Assembly (NCBI GenBank): GCA_031308135.1
Contig: JAHLJT010009355.1
Location: 9,535,074 to 9,599,073, forward strand
Length of the DNA: 64,000 bases
Reading direction: 5' to 3'
Source of the DNA: Acheta domesticus
Lineage: Eukaryota; Arthropoda; Insecta; Orthoptera; Gryllidae
Made by a program: the position numbers and the translations under genes. Below, piece after piece: positions 24,061-35,440 of the stretch. The stretch's first letter is position 1. The number at the start of each line of letters is the position of its first letter. The notes under the pieces were generated by a model, which saw nothing but the letters and a program-made list of their open reading frames with translations, was not told where the DNA came from and searched no databases.

Positions 24061-24779
24061 TAATGAGGAACGTGGGATGGCCGTAGGAAGGGTATAGAAA
24101 CGTGTGCATTGCTTCTTATGCGTTTCTGTAACGTAAGATTATTACGTGGGCCTGAGGAAGGACATGTTATGATGACTGAATGGGCGAGTAACAACATATG
24201 ATGCTGTGTCCCCCGGACGATAGAGAGCGTTTGCCCGACTTGCAGTGGAAGCAGCTACGACTGCAGTTAATTTATGTTCTCGCTACTCTTCCCTCCCACA
24301 CCGCGTCTTATGATGTTGCCATCCAAGTTCTTCGTGAGGTATCTATCATCCCTGGCGTTCTTTACCACCGCGTAGATTTGTTTTCTACTTATTGATGCTG
24401 CCGACGTCCTCGTCGACCTTGATCTTAGTGACTTTTTTCGTTACTGTCGCGTGCTTGTTGCGCCCATCACCACCCAGTGCAGACACTGACTGCTCCGAAA
24501 ATTATCGTCTTATTGTTTGAATATTTATTTTTCATTCACTTGCAACCTACAACCTATCTTGACCAGTGATTCTTGTGATAATAACTTCGGGCGTCCATGC
24601 ATTAAGTTCTTGAAATTTCACACGGTATTTGCGTCTATCGAAAGCCGTCTAACTCGCTGCATGTGGCTTCGCTTGTGCCTCTGGTTCGTTCTGTTAGTCT
24701 CCACCTCGGCGCAAGGGCTTCTCGTCTTGACGACGCCTCCCTCTGGAAAGCGTCACGCTCCGTGACAAGTCTCTTTGGC
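24061..24779. other. Mid-GC intron
   Basis: Small hairpin AGAAACG / CGTTTCT at about 24096-24128 and another ACGTAA / TTACGT at 24131-24147. The short + frame 24198-24395 is not recognised. Confidence 0.4.
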
Positions 24780-25420
24780 TGTCGTTCGGCGCCCGCCACC
24801 GGGCATCGGCCTCTCTGCGACATCCCCCGCTCCTGCCCCGCCCTCTCCCCGCCCCCACTCCGCCACCGCCTCGGACCCGCCCCGCTCCCGCCCCGCTCCC
24901 GCCCCGCTCCCGCCCCGCCTCCGTCCCCCCGCCCCGCCCCGTCCCCCGCCCCCACCCCGCCACGCTCCCACCCCGCCACGCCCCACCCCGCCACGCCCCC
25001 GTCCCCTACCCGCCCCGCCCCCTCCACGCCCTCGTCCCGCCCTGCCACTCCCCCGCCTCTCCCCCGTCCCGCCACTCTCCGACCCCGCCAATCCCCTGCC
25101 CCACCCCGCCACTCCCCCGCCCCTCCCCGCGCCTGCTGCTGCTGCGTGTTTAACTCCGCGTCTGGCCTCGTTCACGCCGCCGCCGCCGCCGCGTTCATTC
25201 GCCGCGCGCGGTGACGTCACCGCCGCCGAACCCGATCTCCGTGCGAAGACGCCGCCGGCATCCGGTCGTCGCGTGGCGCGCGCGGCCCAGACGCCCCCGC
25301 CCCCGCCCCCGGCGCCACCCCCGCGCCTGGCAGCCCCTTCGGCGGCCAACGCGGCCACGCGTCCGCGCCGTGCGTTGCCGTGGTGCGTGGCCCAACCCTT
25401 TCCGCGCTAGGTCGCTGCTC
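24780..25420. other. GC/CpG island 15, C-rich on +
   Basis: Degenerate CCCGCCCCGCTC repeats over 300 bp give false frames of about 200 codons in several phases, then a CpG-rich end with the CRE palindrome. Confidence 0.7.
25210..25221 (+). promoter_or_regulatory. 12-bp CRE palindrome
   Basis: GGTGACGTCACC is a perfect palindrome containing the CREB/ATF site TGACGTCA, in the GC island at 24780-25420. Confidence 0.45.
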
Positions 25421-26489
25421 CCTCCATCAACTTTCCACTCGCGTTTGTTGTGCAGCTTTGTACTGGTCCTCATAGGGGAAAGAAATGAAGGGTTTCCTCT
25501 ACGTCAAAATCATAAACTGTCTTCTTCCTCTTTTGGTCCCATTTTCATCTTCTCCCCATCCCACTTATTTTAACATCTCTATTACCCAGTTTTCTTATTA
25601 CTTGTCAATCTCCTCCACTTCTCTTAATCTTCATTGTTCCTCCAATGCTGTATCCTGCGTCGCTTCACTCATACCCTTTCGCTCCATCTGCTATTACTTT
25701 TCCCCGTTCGTGTCGTCGGATTTCCTATCTGACTCTCCCCCTGTACCGTTCACATTCTTTCCCGCACTCCGTGCGAGTTCTTCGTCTCTTTCACCCTCCA
25801 TCGACGTGTTTCTTCCTCGCGTCCTCTTTCTCTGTTGCCTGGTGCAGTCTCCGTTCCCTCTGCGGTCACCCAATATCCAGGATGTCCGGCGAGGGACCGC
25901 TGGTCTGGCCAGGCCCCGCCAGGGCTCTGCGCGCCCCAGTCGCGGACCTAGGCAGCTCTGGAGCGGTACCAACTGATAGGAACTACTTTGGGATTTTCAT
26001 GTTGTACAAATGTAGGTCTAAGTATGAGTAATGCATGGAAATACCAGAGGAAATGACACTACGTACACAATGGCAGTTATATCACTCTTGTGTTAATGCC
26101 AGGAAGCATTTTGTGGTAATTAAACAGTTGGTATATAAAGGGGTTATTTAAAAATGTCGTAAGTCGTTCCATGTATTTTGAAACTTATATTCATGAGATT
26201 GTTTTACTGTGCACGTTATCTTTAACCACATTAATGTGCAACATACTTTATTATTTTTTTTTTCATTTCCACTTGTAGAAATTCGTCACCTACCACGCCC
26301 CATAAAAGACTAAATGACGGCGCCCACTTACTGGAATTGAGTTCTGCAAGGACAGCTTCAGATGTTTGCGCAGACTTTCGAAACAACATACTTGTCACGA
26401 CGTTGTTCGGTTTGAGGTCGCTCAAATGAACTCGATGTACAACTGGCGCAGCTGCCAGTCTTTTACATCTTGCCTGGATATCCCGTCAA
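25421..26489. other. Pyrimidine-rich then AT-rich intron
   Basis: 25421-25870 is strongly C/T on +, giving a Ser/Pro/Phe/Leu-rich 163-codon frame with no domain. The rest shows nothing recognisable. Confidence 0.5.
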
Positions 26490-28369
26490 GCAATATCCGC
26501 CGAGTGATAGCCTGCTATCGGGAGCTATTGATAACCGTGCGTGGGGCGTGACGCGTCGATCGGGTGCGCAGAGATGGAGTGCCGTTTGTTGGTTTCGCGG
26601 GAATCGAAAGGCGCAGGATGTGGTCTGCAGTGCGCCTGCGCGGATGTTGCGCCAACGACACCACAATAGGCGAATGGGCGAATCGGCGCCACCACATCAG
26701 ACACCCCTCCCCCCCCGCCTGCCCGCCCATCGGATTGCCACGCGCGGTCATTCTGTTGGCTTTCGTCACTATCGGCATGAAATGGCGAAGTGATACAGAG
26801 ATATTGCTATAAGAAGAGTCCACGTAGACAGCTATTGCTTGGCCACTGTTGGCAACAACTACAGGTTATGCCCATGCGCTCAATTTCTTAGTTCGTTTGT
26901 TAACAGTTATCTCATTTGTAAATGGCTTCATCACTATCTCTTGAATGCCATCGCCCAACACGTGATGACCTGTCTAACTGGTCCCATCTTAGAGTACCTC
27001 TGTACGTACCCCGCATAACTTACAATTGTTTCTTATTATGTATTTAGTTCTGTCTAATGTGGGTATTAATTTTCTCGTAGACTTTTCGCATTATTCACCT
27101 CTTAAAACATAGACTTACGTGGGGCAGGTCTAATAGTATTAAATGCTAATGCAGTTATAATTAGATAGTACGTTTTAATGTATTTTCAAAGGTGAATTTC
27201 AATTTTTCCGTCAATTTTATAAGTAATTTTAATGTAATGATAAATAAAGCAAGAGCAAAATAAACAAACTTGGAAATAAAAATGTTTCTACTTAAAATTC
27301 ATCCTGCCACGAAAAATTTCTGGACAGAAAGTTTTTACTGTTCTTTATTGTAATAATTGAGGATGTAAGGAGTAGACATTTTTGTAATCATTCTCAAGCA
27401 GGCGCTCCAATAGTCAGATTTCGCAGCTTTTGAGAACGGTCCGTGCCCCTCGCGTCCTGCGACCTTCGCCTGCGCCAGCCAAGTTCGTTCCCGTGCCACA
27501 GCCCGCGCGCACCTCCGCTAGATCGCAGCGTTCGCGTGTTGGCAGAGCTGCTTTACTTTTATTGTATGCCAAGATGGTGCGGATAAGTGCGAATTTGTGT
27601 TAACCTGCATAATGTGTTTGTTTTACAGTATCTTTCATAGTAGGTATAATACTTCTCGCACAGATAAGTCAAGCCCTTACTAAGAGGAGCGATTAGCAAG
27701 CAAATGTTGTCATGACTGCCTTCCGAGCTCGTAAAATTCGGCTCGCGAATTCTCGTAAAATTGAACTCGTTTTATTATATCAGCTTGTCGTTAGATTTTC
27801 TAGTCGTCAAAGAGATTAGATGAAAATTCTTTTTTCAAATTGCAATACCGGGTTTATCACTTCTTTAGATATGGATACAATTCCTGGTACGTTTTGATTC
27901 TCAGTACGATCTGTGGTGAAATGTTGCTTTTCATTTATTTTCTTCGAGACGTGAATGAAACATATTGTCACTAAGTTACATTGTATAATTAATAATAATC
28001 TTCAAATATAATTCTTTGAAATAAAAATAAAATGTAGCGTAATAAATACAAACGTCAGGCGTAAACAAATGGAACCTCACGCGTAATGTCCTGCAGTATG
28101 GTCTTCTTTTGTTGTTTTGCACATTGCAACAGTCGCCAGACGTTTCATACCCCAGTCAGGCCAGTAAGGCATCTGGGTCCTTCAACAGTAGTTTCATTTT
28201 GATCATTTGCTTTAAATAGGATGGGAGTGAGACAGACGGTCAGAAACACATGTCCTGCCGTTTGATTAGTGTGTATATGCGAAAAAAGACACCAGCACTT
28301 GAAGCGGGTATTGTGTATCGGCGTTTGCATCAATTGAGGCAAATGAATAGCGTCGTAAACAAGTGGAGG
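26490..28369. other. Mid-GC patches in AT-rich intron
   Basis: GC patches at 26490-26750 and 27430-27550; the remainder is AT-rich and featureless. Confidence 0.5.
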
Positions 28370-28730
28370 TCGGGCGGCGGGCGAGAAGGGCGCGTTCAGG
28401 AATTCCAGATAGCGAGATGAAGTCACCACCCGCTTGGGTCGTTTTAATTGGATGCGCGGGGCGGCCTGACGAATGGAAAACACCCACGTGACAACTCGCC
28501 TTGTGTTCGTTCATTCGCGAACGAGTGTGTGACCTATTTCTGCCCCGGCCGAGGGACGGTGGAATCCAACACCGGATATGCAAGAAATGAGCTTTATGAA
28601 CATCGGCGGGCGAACGAGCGGACGAGCTCCCGACCCGGTGGCCTGGATGCGGAGCGGTCGCCTTCGAACCAAAACAGACGGGCGCAGGTTGTTTGGGGAA
28701 ATACGTTTGGGGTTGGAGTAGACGTGGAGA
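28370..28730. other. GC island 17
   Basis: Moderate GC, non-repetitive. The minus frame 28266-28769 has no recognisable domain. Confidence 0.5.
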
Positions 28731-29232
28731 ATGGGAGATGAACGCTGAAAAATCGCCAACCACTAGCAAAGGTAGTCAGCTATTCTCTTGAACTCATGTT
28801 AATAAATATGATGAGGCCGATTGTAGAATTTGTATTACGAGTACAATTCTTTTGATCATAATTCCGAATTCATGCTACAAAATTTATTCGTAAGGATTTC
28901 GGTGAAGTTTGTACGGAATGAACTTATTATTAATTCATGATCACAGCTCGTTTTCAGGGCTGAAACACAAACATTCAAACCAACATGTCGAATCCGAGTT
29001 CAAGGTAACGAAATAAAATAAATAAAAATAATATGATGATTGCGTGTAAAATTATCTGTTGATTGTTTTTCAATAATATCGTGGATTGAGGACCGTCGAT
29101 GTTCACTCATTCTTTATACGAATATTTAAAGAATGAAAATTTATTTTCTTGCAATTTTGTTAACTTTGTGAGCGGTAGTCGGCTGAGATAAAGGAGGTAC
29201 AGACTCAGCTCAAGATAAATAAATCAAATCAA
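28731..29232. other. AT-rich intron
   Basis: Nothing recognised before the 137-bp tandem repeat. Confidence 0.58.
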
Positions 29233-29628
29233 GAGTCGAGGATCACCGGTTCGGATCTTTCCGAACTTCCAGGGATTCTTCTCGACTCGTTTTATATACC
29301 CGTACAACCTCTGCGCTTATTCCAATCCGTTATCGCCCCACAATTACAGGCGGCCAGCTTTCCTTCCGCGAGTCGAGGATCACCGGTTCGAATCTTTCCA
29401 AACTTCCAGGGATTCTTCTCGACTCGTTTTATATACCCGTCCAACCTCTGCGCTTATTCCAATCCGTTATCGCCCCACAATTACAGGCGGCCAGCTTTCC
29501 TTCCGCGAGTCGAGGATCACCGGTTCGAATCTTTCCAAACTTCCAGGGATTCTTCTCGACTCGTTTTATATACCTCTGTGTTTATTCCAATCCGTTATCG
29601 CCCCACAATTCCAGGCTTCGCTTCCGCG
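29233..29628 (+). repeat. Tandem repeat, 137-bp unit, about 2.9 copies, SINE-like core
   Basis: GAGTCGAGGATCACCGG recurs at 29233, 29370 and 29507, exactly 137 bp apart, and the intervening sequence is almost identical. The third copy has a short deletion after TTTATATACC and diverges at its end. Each unit has GGTTCGAATCT (GGTTCGGATCT in copy 1), close to a pol III B box, and an internal inverted pair CGAGTCGAGG / TTCTCGACTCG. The sequence may derive from a tRNA-like SINE; no clear A box was found. Confidence 0.8.
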
Positions 29629-29935
29629 GCCGGCGCTGGCCCGTCCTCCCGAACAGTATCGGCGCTGTGCGCACGCGCGTTCCGCTTATTAGAGGCGAGT
29701 CTATCGGCGCGGCGTGTATCTTGGTTTCCGGTGCGGTCGCCGCGCGTCTCCGCGCGGCCGGAAGCAGCAGCCGTTGGCTCCGATTATCGCGCATGCGCGC
29801 GGCCTATTCTGGACGCGGCCGGAAGAGCGCGCCGCTGCTGGCTTTCCCCCTCGGGCGACCGATTGACCGCACACGGATTTCTTCGGCCGCCGCGCGCTGC
29901 CGGTCTGATAGGCGTCGAGATGCCGGATGGGGTTA
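29629..29935. other. GC/CpG island 18
   Basis: CpG-rich, starting where the third 137-bp unit breaks off. Confidence 0.58.
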
Positions 29936-30539
29936 CCCAGGAGAATTTTTTATTTTATTTTGTTTTATTTGCATTTCTTCGGCGACGCGCGCCAGCCGTT
30001 GGATTTTGCGAGGAATCTGATTGCTGGTTTCAGAACGTTTAAAAATGGCGATTGATATCAAAAGAGACGAGTCGTCTGTATACTGATAAAATAATAGGCT
30101 CATTTGTGTGCACTTGTTTACCTTGCAGATGTCTGAACCTGAAGTTAAACTTAACTTTTCACTGGAGACCAGTTTTATTTTAAATGATAGTTTTTTAAAT
30201 GAAGTGAGAGGGAACTAATTAAATGCTATAATTTTTTTGAATGTGCGAACACATGGGTATAACCATGTGGGTTTTCACACTGATAAAACAATTTGGAATC
30301 GTTGAAATAGCTAATTCTGTGCATGAGAAATGCTATTTCATGCGAAGATAATTGAATAAAACATTTGGCTTTCAATCAGTTAGTTGGGTTACAAAATGTG
30401 TAACGTATGTCAAAGAATCATATCCCTTCAACAGAAACAGATTTGAAACATCGTGTTGACACTGAATATCTCAATTACCCTTTAGCAAAATAGAGAAATC
30501 TGTTTGCTGTGATAGAACGCAGGCGGATCTTGTAAAATC
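29936..30539. other. AT-rich intron
   Basis: Acceptor-like TTTACCTTGCAG (ending at 30128) is followed at once by ATG and a 25-30 codon frame; see findings. Otherwise nothing. Confidence 0.45.
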
Positions 30540-31150
30540 CCCGCAAGTCTTCCACGGCCTCCTTTCTGATACCGCCACCACGGCCGCCGCGATCGGCCGC
30601 CAAAGAGTAAACATCTTTCCGCCCATCGCAAACGAAGGCACGGGCTTTGTCGGCAGCCCCATTACGTCGGATTAACACGCCGCGGTTACCTCCGCCACCG
30701 CTGCCATCGTCGCGGCGCCCCCCCCCCCATCACCACCCCGTGAGGCATTGAGGGGCTGGGCGTAGGCGGAAGAACAAACTCCCCGATTATGAAGGTGCAA
30801 CGCCGAAACGTCGAATTGTGTGCGATCGGCAACTCCCCGCCCCCGTCCCGACCGCGTGCTCTCGGCGGGTGTTCGGGCGAAAGTAACAATGGGCGATCGC
30901 TGCAAAGAACGCCTCTCGACAGACGCGCGCCCGGGAGAGACATTGAGCCTCTCGAAGCGAAGTGACGGCGCTCACCCCACGGGCGAAGCAGGCGTTCATC
31001 CGCTGAGAAAAGGATTTGGAAGCGAGGGAAGAGTTCGCTTCTTCGACGCTTTTGTTCGGCGGCCTTGCGTTGTCTCGGCGCGGGACCCTCGCAGCCGCCG
31101 CCGCCGCCGCCGCCGCCGCCTCCGCGGGCAGTGGCGCCGCGTTGAATGAC
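30540..31150. other. GC/CpG island 19
   Basis: CpG-rich with a C-run at about 30719-30728 and a terminal (CCG)n. No coding evidence. Confidence 0.62.
31093..31122 (+). repeat. (CCG)n tract
   Basis: Short CCG run at the end of the GC island at 30540-31150. Confidence 0.85.
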
Positions 31151-31264
31151 TCACTGTTAATGAAATTAGCAGATAGAGTTACTTTGCCTGGGATGGCATC
31201 CGGAGCTGGCGGGCGGGCTCTGCCAGCAATGCGGCATTCTCCCGGCTGAACGGATGGACGGAGC

Positions 31265-31760
31265 GGGTGAATGGGTGGAAGGGTGGGTGGAAGGGTGGGT
31301 GGAAGGGTGGGTGGAAGGGTGGGTGGAAGGGTGGGTGGAAGGGTGGGTGGAAGGGTGGGTGAAAGAGTGGGTGAAAGAGTGGGTGAAAGAGTGGGTGAAA
31401 GAGTGGGTGAAAGGGTGGGTGAAAGGGTGGGTGAAAGGGTGGGTGAAAGACTGGGTGGAGGTGTGGGTGGAGGTGTGGGTGGAAGGCTGGGTGGAAGGGT
31501 GGGTGGAAGAGAGGGTGAAAGGGTGGGTGGAAGGGTGGATGAAAGAGTGGGTGAAAGAGTGGATGAAAGAGTGGGTGAGAGAGTGGATGAAAGAGTAAGT
31601 GAAAGAGTGGATGAAAGAGTAAGTGAAAGAGTGGATGAAAGAGTGTGTGAAAGTGTGTGAAAGGGTGGGTGGAAGAGTGGGTGGAAGAGTGGGTGAAAGA
31701 GTGGATGAAAGAGTGGGTGAAAGGGTGTGTGGAAGGGTGGGTGGAAAGGTGGGTGGGTGG
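31265..31760 (+). repeat. 12-bp G-rich minisatellite (GGGTGGAAGGGT type)
   Basis: About 500 bp of variants of GTGGGTGGAAGG and GTGGGTGAAAGA, later with GTGGATGAAAGA. Since the unit is a multiple of three, frames stay open on both strands (WVEGWVKE on +, HPPFHPLF on -), giving false 100-200-residue frames. The repeat is strongly G/A on the + strand. Confidence 0.95.
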
Positions 31761-32499
31761 TCCACCATGGAAGAGTGGAGGTAGAGTTGGATGGATCAAC
31801 GAAATGAGGCAGCAGCTGCGGGAGAGATCGGCGCTCCCATATTCGGAGCCCTGGATTGTGACCCAGTCGCGGTTATTTTCGCCCCGTTTCGCACGGCAGC
31901 CCTCCGCTGTTCTAGCTCACATGACACTGTAATTCGCGAGCTGCAGTCGCGATGTTCCTAGCGACGTTTTCTGAGAACAGTTGATGTCAAACGGCCGAAT
32001 AGGTTTCCACTACTTTGAGGGAGTCGGAGTAAATTTCCAAATTGTTGAGTTTATCTTCCCATTTTACGACTCTAATTTGATACGATCGGTATTAGTCACA
32101 CCCGCCTGGTTATTTTACGAGAATGGGGCATTGTTTTCATTAGAAAATATTCCAAGATACGAAAAACACAAAGCATTTGTGTTCTGTAATTGTTAATAAT
32201 TTCACCGCCTTTCTAATGTGTAAATTATCTGAAATTTTTGCATTAAGCTGTAAGAAAAACCTTTGAAAATCATATAAAAATATTTTAATGATTAATTCAT
32301 TTCATCCTTTCAATTTGCTGTATCTATGGTAATGTGCCATTTGCTGTATCTATGGTAATGTATCTCTGGTAATGCTTTGCTTTTACAGGCTCGTTACTTA
32401 TCTGGCATCTGCATCGGCCGCGTTAAGTTTCAATTTTCGATTAAAAAAAACAAAATCGAAGCTCTTGATGGCGAGCGCGAGTAACACCAGCCGCCGATG
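31761..32499. other. Mid then AT-rich intron
   Basis: Contains the 26-bp direct repeat and an acceptor-like site ending at 32389. Confidence 0.5.
32313..32375 (+). repeat. 26-bp direct repeat
   Basis: ATTTGCTGTATCTATGGTAA occurs at 32313 and 32339 (26-bp spacing), followed by a partial third unit TATCTCTGGTAATG. It ends 14 bp before an acceptor-like TTTGCTTTTACAG. Confidence 0.85.
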
Positions 32500-33584
32500 T
32501 CGCCTTTTCCGGACTCGAACCGACGTCCGAGGAGAGGCGGAGGGGGGGCGTGGCAGGGCGGGGCGGGGTTTGTGTGACGGCGCCGCTGCCACGCGAGCGT
32601 GGGGCATCCATCAAACGAGACGCTCAGCGCGCGAAGCGGCGGGGACGGGGAGGGGCGGGGACCGAGGCGGGGGTCGTGGCGGGGAAGGCTGGGAAAAGGG
32701 CCGTCACAGGCCGTCCAGCGCCGCCTAAATAGAGCGTGCTGTGAGGTCACCCATTGCGCGGCGCAGTGTGTGTGTGGCGGTTCCCCCCCCCGCCCACCGC
32801 CACCCCCCCTCACTTGAATCGACCCCGCCCACCACCCTGCTAACCTTTGCTGTCACACTCGCGTCTCGCCTCTCCCGCTACACCACCAATAATCGACTCC
32901 GACTCTCCCAGCCAGCGTCTCACCGCCTCTCGTGGACGACCTCTCTCGCCTGCCCAGCCATTTCATCGTCACACTACTCTTCTTCTCTATATCGCTTCTT
33001 CTGTGCAGTTAGTCGCAGTCTCCCAGCTTCACTTCTCCCTTCACAATTTCCTTCACCCTTTCCCTCTTTACCCGCCTCGTCCACAGCCTTTCCCATGATT
33101 GGCGCGTCCCTCCTGACTTGCTCTGAAGCCCCCGTGGCCACCGTCCCTTCGGCTTCGCGTCGCCCCTCCGCCGAATCCTCCTGTGTCCGCCGCGCCGAGG
33201 CGAGGCGAGGCGAGCCCTTGCTTCCTTCACTCACTCGCCCGCTCGAGATTCTGCATGCGCGCGGACGGCGGGAGCGAGGGTGGCCGCCGGAGATGCAAGA
33301 ATCGATAGCACCCCTTTCCTTCCCTCGCGCCCTTTCTGCCGCCTCCGCGTCCGCGTCCGCCGCCGTCGTTTCCGACGTCCTCCGCCTCCTCCCCCTTCCC
33401 CTCCCCGCCCCCACGCGTGCGCGCCGCGGAGGGTGCCGGGCGGCGAGTGGGCGAGTGGGCGGGCCTATCATTTATAACGCTGCCCAACAAAGCGCGCGGC
33501 CACTCGATCGGGCGCGGCTCGCGGACGTTCGCTTCGCCTTTCGCACCATCGCCCCTTCGCCCCTTCACCCCCTTCACACCATCG
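32500..33584. other. GC island 20 (two lobes)
   Basis: A G-rich lobe (32500-32720), then a C/T-rich stretch and a CpG-rich lobe (33110-33540). The 437-codon + frame running from here through the 16-bp minisatellite is Pro/Ser/Arg-rich, mirrored on the minus strand, and not a gene. Confidence 0.68.
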
Positions 33585-33905
33585 CCCCATCGTCCCAATA
33601 CCCCGTCGTCCCATCACCCCGTCGTCCCATCACCCCGTCGTCCCATCACCCTGTCGTCCCATCACCCCGTCGTCCCATCACCCCGTCGTCCCATCACCCC
33701 GTCGTCCCATCACCCCGTCGTCCCATCACCCCGTCGTCCCAGCACCCCGTCGTCCCAGCACCCTATCGTCCCATCACCCCATCACCCCATCTTCCCCATC
33801 ACCCCATCTCCCCATCGCCCTATCGCCCATCACCCCATCGCCCCATCACCCCATCGCCCCATCGCTCCATCACCCCATCGCCCCATCACTCCATGGCTCC
33901 ATCGC
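33585..33905 (+). repeat. 16-bp minisatellite (CATCACCCCGTCGTCC)
   Basis: About ten copies of the 16-bp unit at 33603-33775 decay into CATCACCCC and CATCGCCCC units to 33905. Three units make 48 bp, so a spurious frame stays open (PSPRRPITPSSHHPVV). Confidence 0.93.
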
Positions 33906-34669
33906 TCCACCAGATCTTCACCCAATCGCTCAATCTCATCACATCACCCCTTCGCTCCTTCTTCCCTTCTCACCTTTCTCCCTCCTCATCGTCTCCGATT
34001 TCTATCCGCGAAACTATCGGATTGAGGAGAAGCAAGCAGCTACCATTGACTTAACGGATGTGCAACAAGATGACGTTTGATCATTGTCTCATAAAACACT
34101 AATTAGCAATGTTGAGCAAAGTGTAAACAACAGGCAAATACTCTGTACCAGAACCATTTGTCATGTAACCTTTTTTTAATTTAATATTGTTAAAACGTAT
34201 TTTTACTATTACGTGTAATTAAAAATTGCGTATATTGTGAATTAATTTTAAAATGAAATTGTCCCAAAACTTTGAAAAACATGCAGCTGGAAAAAAATCA
34301 GATATATTTTCAGCGGGACAGAAGCATGAATTTACGCTTAAATGAATCGTAGAGTACAAAAGATGTGAGTGATAATGAGTAATTCAAGTGAAAATTACAC
34401 TACTCTAAAAATGTATTGTTTACTACAATCTAATTTCATTAGTCGTGTTTCCAAATTATTTTAAATTCCAAAATACAAAAATATGTGTCAATATTTCGGA
34501 TAAAAACGAGTTATTAAGAATTGATGAAAACAGGGCGTGTTGACCTAAGGTATTTCTAGTATTGCGGTTTATTTATTGACATCCAACTTCTTGATTTGCC
34601 AAGTCATGCGTCAAGTACGTAACTTTAATCTGTCGTCGGTCGCAACTCATCTCCTGCGACTGTACATCC
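33906..34669. other. AT-rich intron
   Basis: Nothing recognised. Confidence 0.6.
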
Positions 34670-35440
34670 AAGTTCCATCAACCACCGCCCCGCCAGGATC
34701 TCGCCCCACGTCTTCGATCTGAGAAACGCCGCCGCCACCGCCGTCATTCAGCGCCGCCCCCCTCCCCTCCCCTCTCCGTCCCCCCCCCCGCCGCCTCGCA
34801 TCTGTCGCCTCCCAACTTCGCTGCTGCAGTTGGTATTCCTGAGCAGCCCCGCCCCCGCCCCCGCCTCCGCTCCGTGCCTCGGCTAACTGCGCGTCTTCCT
34901 GTCTCGGAGCGATGAAGAATCCTCGCCGAATCCCAGAGTCCCTCTCCCCCTCCCCTCCCCCCTCCCCCTTCCACCCGCTCGCCCGCCCGCCCGCTCGCCG
35001 TGAAGCGCCTGTTGTCGCGATTTTGAAGGAACGCTCATTGCGTGCTTCAACTTAATAAACTCTTTAAGGGGTGAGGCTATTTCGAAATTCCTGTAATTGG
35101 GATAGAGAGGGTAGACAACTTCGTCGACGAAAAAAAAAAGTATCCTTCGCGTAAATAAGTTATTAATTATTTATTTAATTTTTGCAACCTTTCAATGAGC
35201 GCGATGTCCGTGAATATGTTAATTAGACGGGTGACTGGGCGCCGAGGGAGAGGGTGGTGGTGGGGGGCGGAGGGGAAGAGGCGAGGGGCGAGCGTGTCTT
35301 GAATGAAGCGTAATTACAACACGCTGTGCTTCTTCGTAGGCTGATTCCGCTTCTCCACTCTCTCTCTCGCGGCTGCGACGCCGTCCGCACGACGCGCCGC
35401 CGTCGACGTTTCCTGTTTGCACGTTGCCTCTGAAGCTGCC
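34670..35440. other. GC islands 21 and 22
   Basis: C-rich island at 34670-35010 with CCCGCCCGCCCG, then a smaller one at 35220-35440 beginning with G-rich sequence on +. Confidence 0.58.

Noticed and set aside
24090..24150. microRNA-like hairpin
   Set aside because: Stem of only about 7-9 bp around AGAAACG/CGTTTCT; too short and imperfect for a precursor.
25485..25976. 163-codon frame starting with a hydrophobic stretch (secretory-like)
   Set aside because: Ser/Phe/Leu/Pro content is explained by C/T-rich DNA; ends in a different composition; no family.
31166..31799. HPPFHP/WVEG frames of about 200 codons
   Set aside because: 12-bp minisatellite; triplet period keeps all frames open.
32741..34054. 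437-codon open frame on +
   Set aside because: Composition-driven: GC island, C/T-rich segment and a 16-bp minisatellite. Equal-length frames on the other strand, no domain, no splice or start context.
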